64,000 bases of DNA from Ahrensia sp. R2A130. Lineage in GTDB: Bacteria; Pseudomonadota; Alphaproteobacteria; Rhizobiales; Rhizobiaceae. Location: assembly GCF_000179775.1 (NCBI RefSeq), contig NZ_AEEB01000017.1, positions 310,001 through 374,000 of the forward strand, given 5' to 3'. Made by a program: the position numbers and the translations under genes. A model generated the notes under the pieces. That model saw only the letters and a program-made list of their open reading frames with translations. It searched no databases and was not told the origin of the DNA. Positions 62,284 through 64,000 of the stretch are shown piece by piece. Within the stretch, counting starts at the first letter, position 1; every line of letters starts with the position of its first letter.

Positions 62284-62735
62284 GTGCAACAACTTCTAAT
62301 GTTAGAAACAATGAGGTCGCCATAACCCCAAATCAGAGTGCCAAACAAAATGGCGATTAGGCTAGGCGTGTGAGATATCGGGATCGTTTGAATAATGTTC
62401 AACAACTTGCTGACTTTGTCGTCCAATCTTGCAACATCCGTGTACACAAGAGTTTTGTTACACCGAGCAGTTAAGTTTAAATTCGCTTGTGACTTTTGTT
62501 CATGCTCGAATTTTGTGATTTTAAAAAGCGCATCGATAGTGAAGAACTGAAATTCTCTTGCAGCGCCACCAAGCACGAGAATTGATCCGGAGCGTTGAAA
62601 CCATGATGAGCAGAAATCTCCTGTCCAATCGAAGTACAGGCTGACTACCGAAATTAGAACTGCGAAAAATAGGCTGAACTTAAGTAGAAAAAGGCTAGCC
62701 TCCAAAAGTTGGCGTTTGAAAGTGAGGCGCAACAT
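62280..62735 (-). CDS. hypothetical membrane protein between aroC and ribB
   Basis: A 151-aa protein with hydrophobic segments at residues 11-32 (LEASLFLLKFSLFFAVLISVVS), a second at 49-60 (GSILVLGGAARE) that is short, and a C-terminal one (PSLIAILFGTLIWGYGDLI). The middle holds a soluble helix KFEHEQKSQANLNLTARCN. Its ATG directly follows the aroC stop codon and its TGA overlaps the ribB ATG. The composition is AT-richer than its neighbours. I do not recognise a family. It may be a transferred gene that was fitted neatly into the operon. Confidence 0.65.
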   Translation of the reverse strand: MLRLTFKRQLLEASLFLLKFSLFFAVLISVVSLYFDWTGDFCSSWFQRSGSILVLGGAAREFQFFTIDALFKITKFEHEQKSQANLNLTARCNKTLVYTDVARLDDKVSKLLNIIQTIPISHTPSLIAILFGTLIWGYGDLIVSNIRSCCT

Positions 62736-63821
62736 CTACCCATTTTGCCCCCGATGCCGCAGCATGTGATCGGCCAGCACACACGCCATCATCGCCTCAC
62801 CAATCGGCACAGCGCGAATTCCAACACACGGGTCGTGGCGACCCTTAGTCATCACATCCACCTCGTTGCCGTCCTTGTCGATGCTCTGCCGCGTCGTCAG
62901 GATCGAGCTCGTTGGCTTCACCGCGAACCGCGCGACTACCGGTTGGCCCGATGAAATGCCGCCCAGCATTCCGCCCGATTTGTTGGACAGGAAGCGCGGC
63001 TGACCATCATTGCCCATGCGGATTTCGTCGGCATTTTCTTCGCCGGTGATCGCGGCGGCCTCGAAACCGTTGCCGATTTCCACGCCCTTCACGGCGTTGA
63101 TCGACATGAAGGCCGAGGCGATATCCTGATCGAGTTTGCCATAAACCGGCGCGCCCCAACCAGCGGGCACACCTTCCGCCACAACCTCGATCACCGCACC
63201 AACGGAAGAACCCGCCTTGCGGATTTTGTCGAGATCAGACGCCCAAAGTTCCGCCGTTTCACGGTCGGGGCAGAAGAACGGATTGTCGTTCACCGCATCC
63301 CAATCCCAATTTTCGCGGTTCACCTTTCGCGGGCCGACCTGAACGAGCGCGGCGCGAATGGTGACACCATCCAAAACCTTGCGAGCAATCGCACCCGCCG
63401 CCACCCGCGCAGCGGTTTCGCGTGCGGATGATCGCCCACCACCGCGATAGTCGCGGATGCCGTATTTCGCGTCATAGGCGAAATCGGCGTGGCCGGGGCG
63501 GTAGCGGTTGGCGATGTCACCATAATCTTTCGAGCGCTGGTCGGTGTTTTCGATCATCATCGAAATCGGCGTGCCGGTGGTGAGCAACGTGCCATCTTCC
63601 TGCGGCATCACACCGGACAGGATTTTCACCGCGTCAGGCTCTTTGCGTTGCGTCGTGTATTTGCTCTGCCCCGGTTTGCGCTTGTCCAGCCAGTGCTGAA
63701 TTTCAGCTTCCGAAATTTCCACGCGCGGCGGACAGCCGTCCACAACGCAACCCAATGCAGGTCCGTGGCTTTCGCCCCAGGTGGTGAACCGGAAAAGATG
63801 GCCGAAGCTGTTGTGAGACAT
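62736..63821 (-). CDS. aroC: chorismate synthase
   Basis: Last step of the shikimate pathway: makes chorismate from 5-enolpyruvylshikimate 3-phosphate with reduced FMN. The 361-aa protein has [39 protein letters not shown], and [20 protein letters not shown] at the central active site, and [20 protein letters not shown] near the C-terminal end. Length and motifs are standard. It is the first gene of the transcript that includes the membrane protein, ribB and the VCBS gene. Confidence 0.95.
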   Translation of the reverse strand: MSHNSFGHLFRFTTWGESHGPALGCVVDGCPPRVEISEAEIQHWLDKRKPGQSKYTTQRKEPDAVKILSGVMPQEDGTLLTTGTPISMMIENTDQRSKDYGDIANRYRPGHADFAYDAKYGIRDYRGGGRSSARETAARVAAGAIARKVLDGVTIRAALVQVGPRKVNRENWDWDAVNDNPFFCPDRETAELWASDLDKIRKAGSSVGAVIEVVAEGVPAGWGAPVYGKLDQDIASAFMSINAVKGVEIGNGFEAAAITGEENADEIRMGNDGQPRFLSNKSGGMLGGISSGQPVVARFAVKPTSSILTTRQSIDKDGNEVDVMTKGRHDPCVGIRAVPIGEAMMACVLADHMLRHRGQNG

Positions 63822-63952
63822 GGGTGCGCGCCGGTGGCGGAATGAGTTTTGCCCGTTCTATGGCGCAGCTTTGTTGTGGTCAAACAATCCATACGGTGCA
63901 TAAGCGCACGGCCCGCTTTGCGCTTGCCGTTCGCTTCGCTAAACCGTGCCTC

Positions 63953-64000
63953 ATGAACAGCATTACCATTCCCCGCCCCGACGATTGGCACCTGCATTTG
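63953..64000 (+). CDS. pyrC: dihydroorotase, N-terminal end (3' truncated)
   Basis: The first 16 codons, MNSITIPRPDDWHLHL, run to the window edge. They contain the metal-binding HxH motif (His-13 and His-15) of the E. coli-type dimeric dihydroorotase (PyrC), which forms dihydroorotate in pyrimidine synthesis. The start is ATG 63953. It is divergent from aroC, 131 nt apart. The identity rests on the very typical first residues; the rest lies outside. Confidence 0.85.
   Translation, partial: MNSITIPRPDDWHLHL

Overview
The window looks like core chromosome of an alphaproteobacterium, most likely a Hyphomicrobiales (Rhizobiales) member and plausibly a marine or host-associated heterotroph. The evidence is the set of lineage-typical families (DUF1036, DUF1244, GapR/DUF2312, DUF2007, DUF6101, an HWE histidine kinase with a single-domain response regulator, a 41-residue cysteine-free bL36), the soxBDAG sarcosine oxidase operon, and the orders xseB-dxs-tlyA and polyprenyl synthase-DUF2007-TrmN6-like-S49-glyQS. 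I see no rRNA or tRNA gene, insertion sequence, prophage, CRISPR array or replication origin. Genes are tightly packed, with many 1, 4 or 8 nt overlaps, which fixes a good number of start codons.

Layout. 1-4068: tail of an unidentified gene, a TRAP transporter (dctP-dctQ-dctM) and rpe. 4071-6630, minus: a secreted hydrolase, an isoprenylcysteine methyltransferase-like protein and a membrane-embedded hydrolase. 6714-12179, minus: sarcosine oxidase soxB-(90-aa membrane protein)-soxD-soxA-soxG. 12508-20765: rpmJ, a TPR protein, a hydrolase, pyruvate kinase, DUF1036, an EamA exporter, N-formylglutamate amidohydrolase, DUF1244, gapR and gamma-glutamyltransferase. 20860-26468: a calcium-linked type I secretion island with an Asp/Gly-rich protein carrying four RTX-like modules, its likely ABC exporter and membrane-fusion protein, and a small periplasmic EF-hand protein. 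26742-35521: phosphoglucomutase, an ABC-F ATPase, RNase HII, a PA0069-type radical SAM protein, MoaB, IspE and a large TPR protein. 35935-37400: HWE kinase and response regulator. 37434-44706: polyprenyl diphosphate synthase, DUF2007, tRNA methyltransferase-like protein, S49 peptidase, AhpC/TSA protein and glyQ-glyS. 44710-54748: YtoQ, purD, ubiA, DUF6101, a D-2-hydroxyacid-type dehydrogenase, Sua5, an acyl-CoA dehydrogenase, an enoyl-CoA hydratase and an RNA m5U methyltransferase. 54741-61138: tlyA, SCO, dxs, xseB, a histone-deacetylase-like hydrolase and a VCBS/FG-GAP protein. 61135-63821: ribB, an odd membrane protein and aroC. The window closes with the first 16 codons of pyrC.

Functional threads. 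Sarcosine and gamma-glutamyl breakdown, N-formylglutamate hydrolysis and TRAP uptake suggest use of small carboxylates and methylated or amide compounds. Isoprenoid and quinone genes (dxs, ispE, polyprenyl synthase, ubiA) are spread over the window. Several genes act on tRNA or rRNA (sua5, the RumA-type methylase, tlyA, the TrmN6-like protein, glyQS, bL36).

The least expected elements are: a minus-strand structured RNA (30854-31018) that folds as a four-way junction with CU-rich loops and ends in a terminator-like hairpin; the RTX/type I secretion/EF-hand island behind an AT-rich promoter region; a DNA-clamp-binding-like C-terminus on the radical SAM protein; a compositionally distinct insert in glyS; and three small membrane proteins stitched into housekeeping operons (10654-10926, 55976-56110, 62280-62735).
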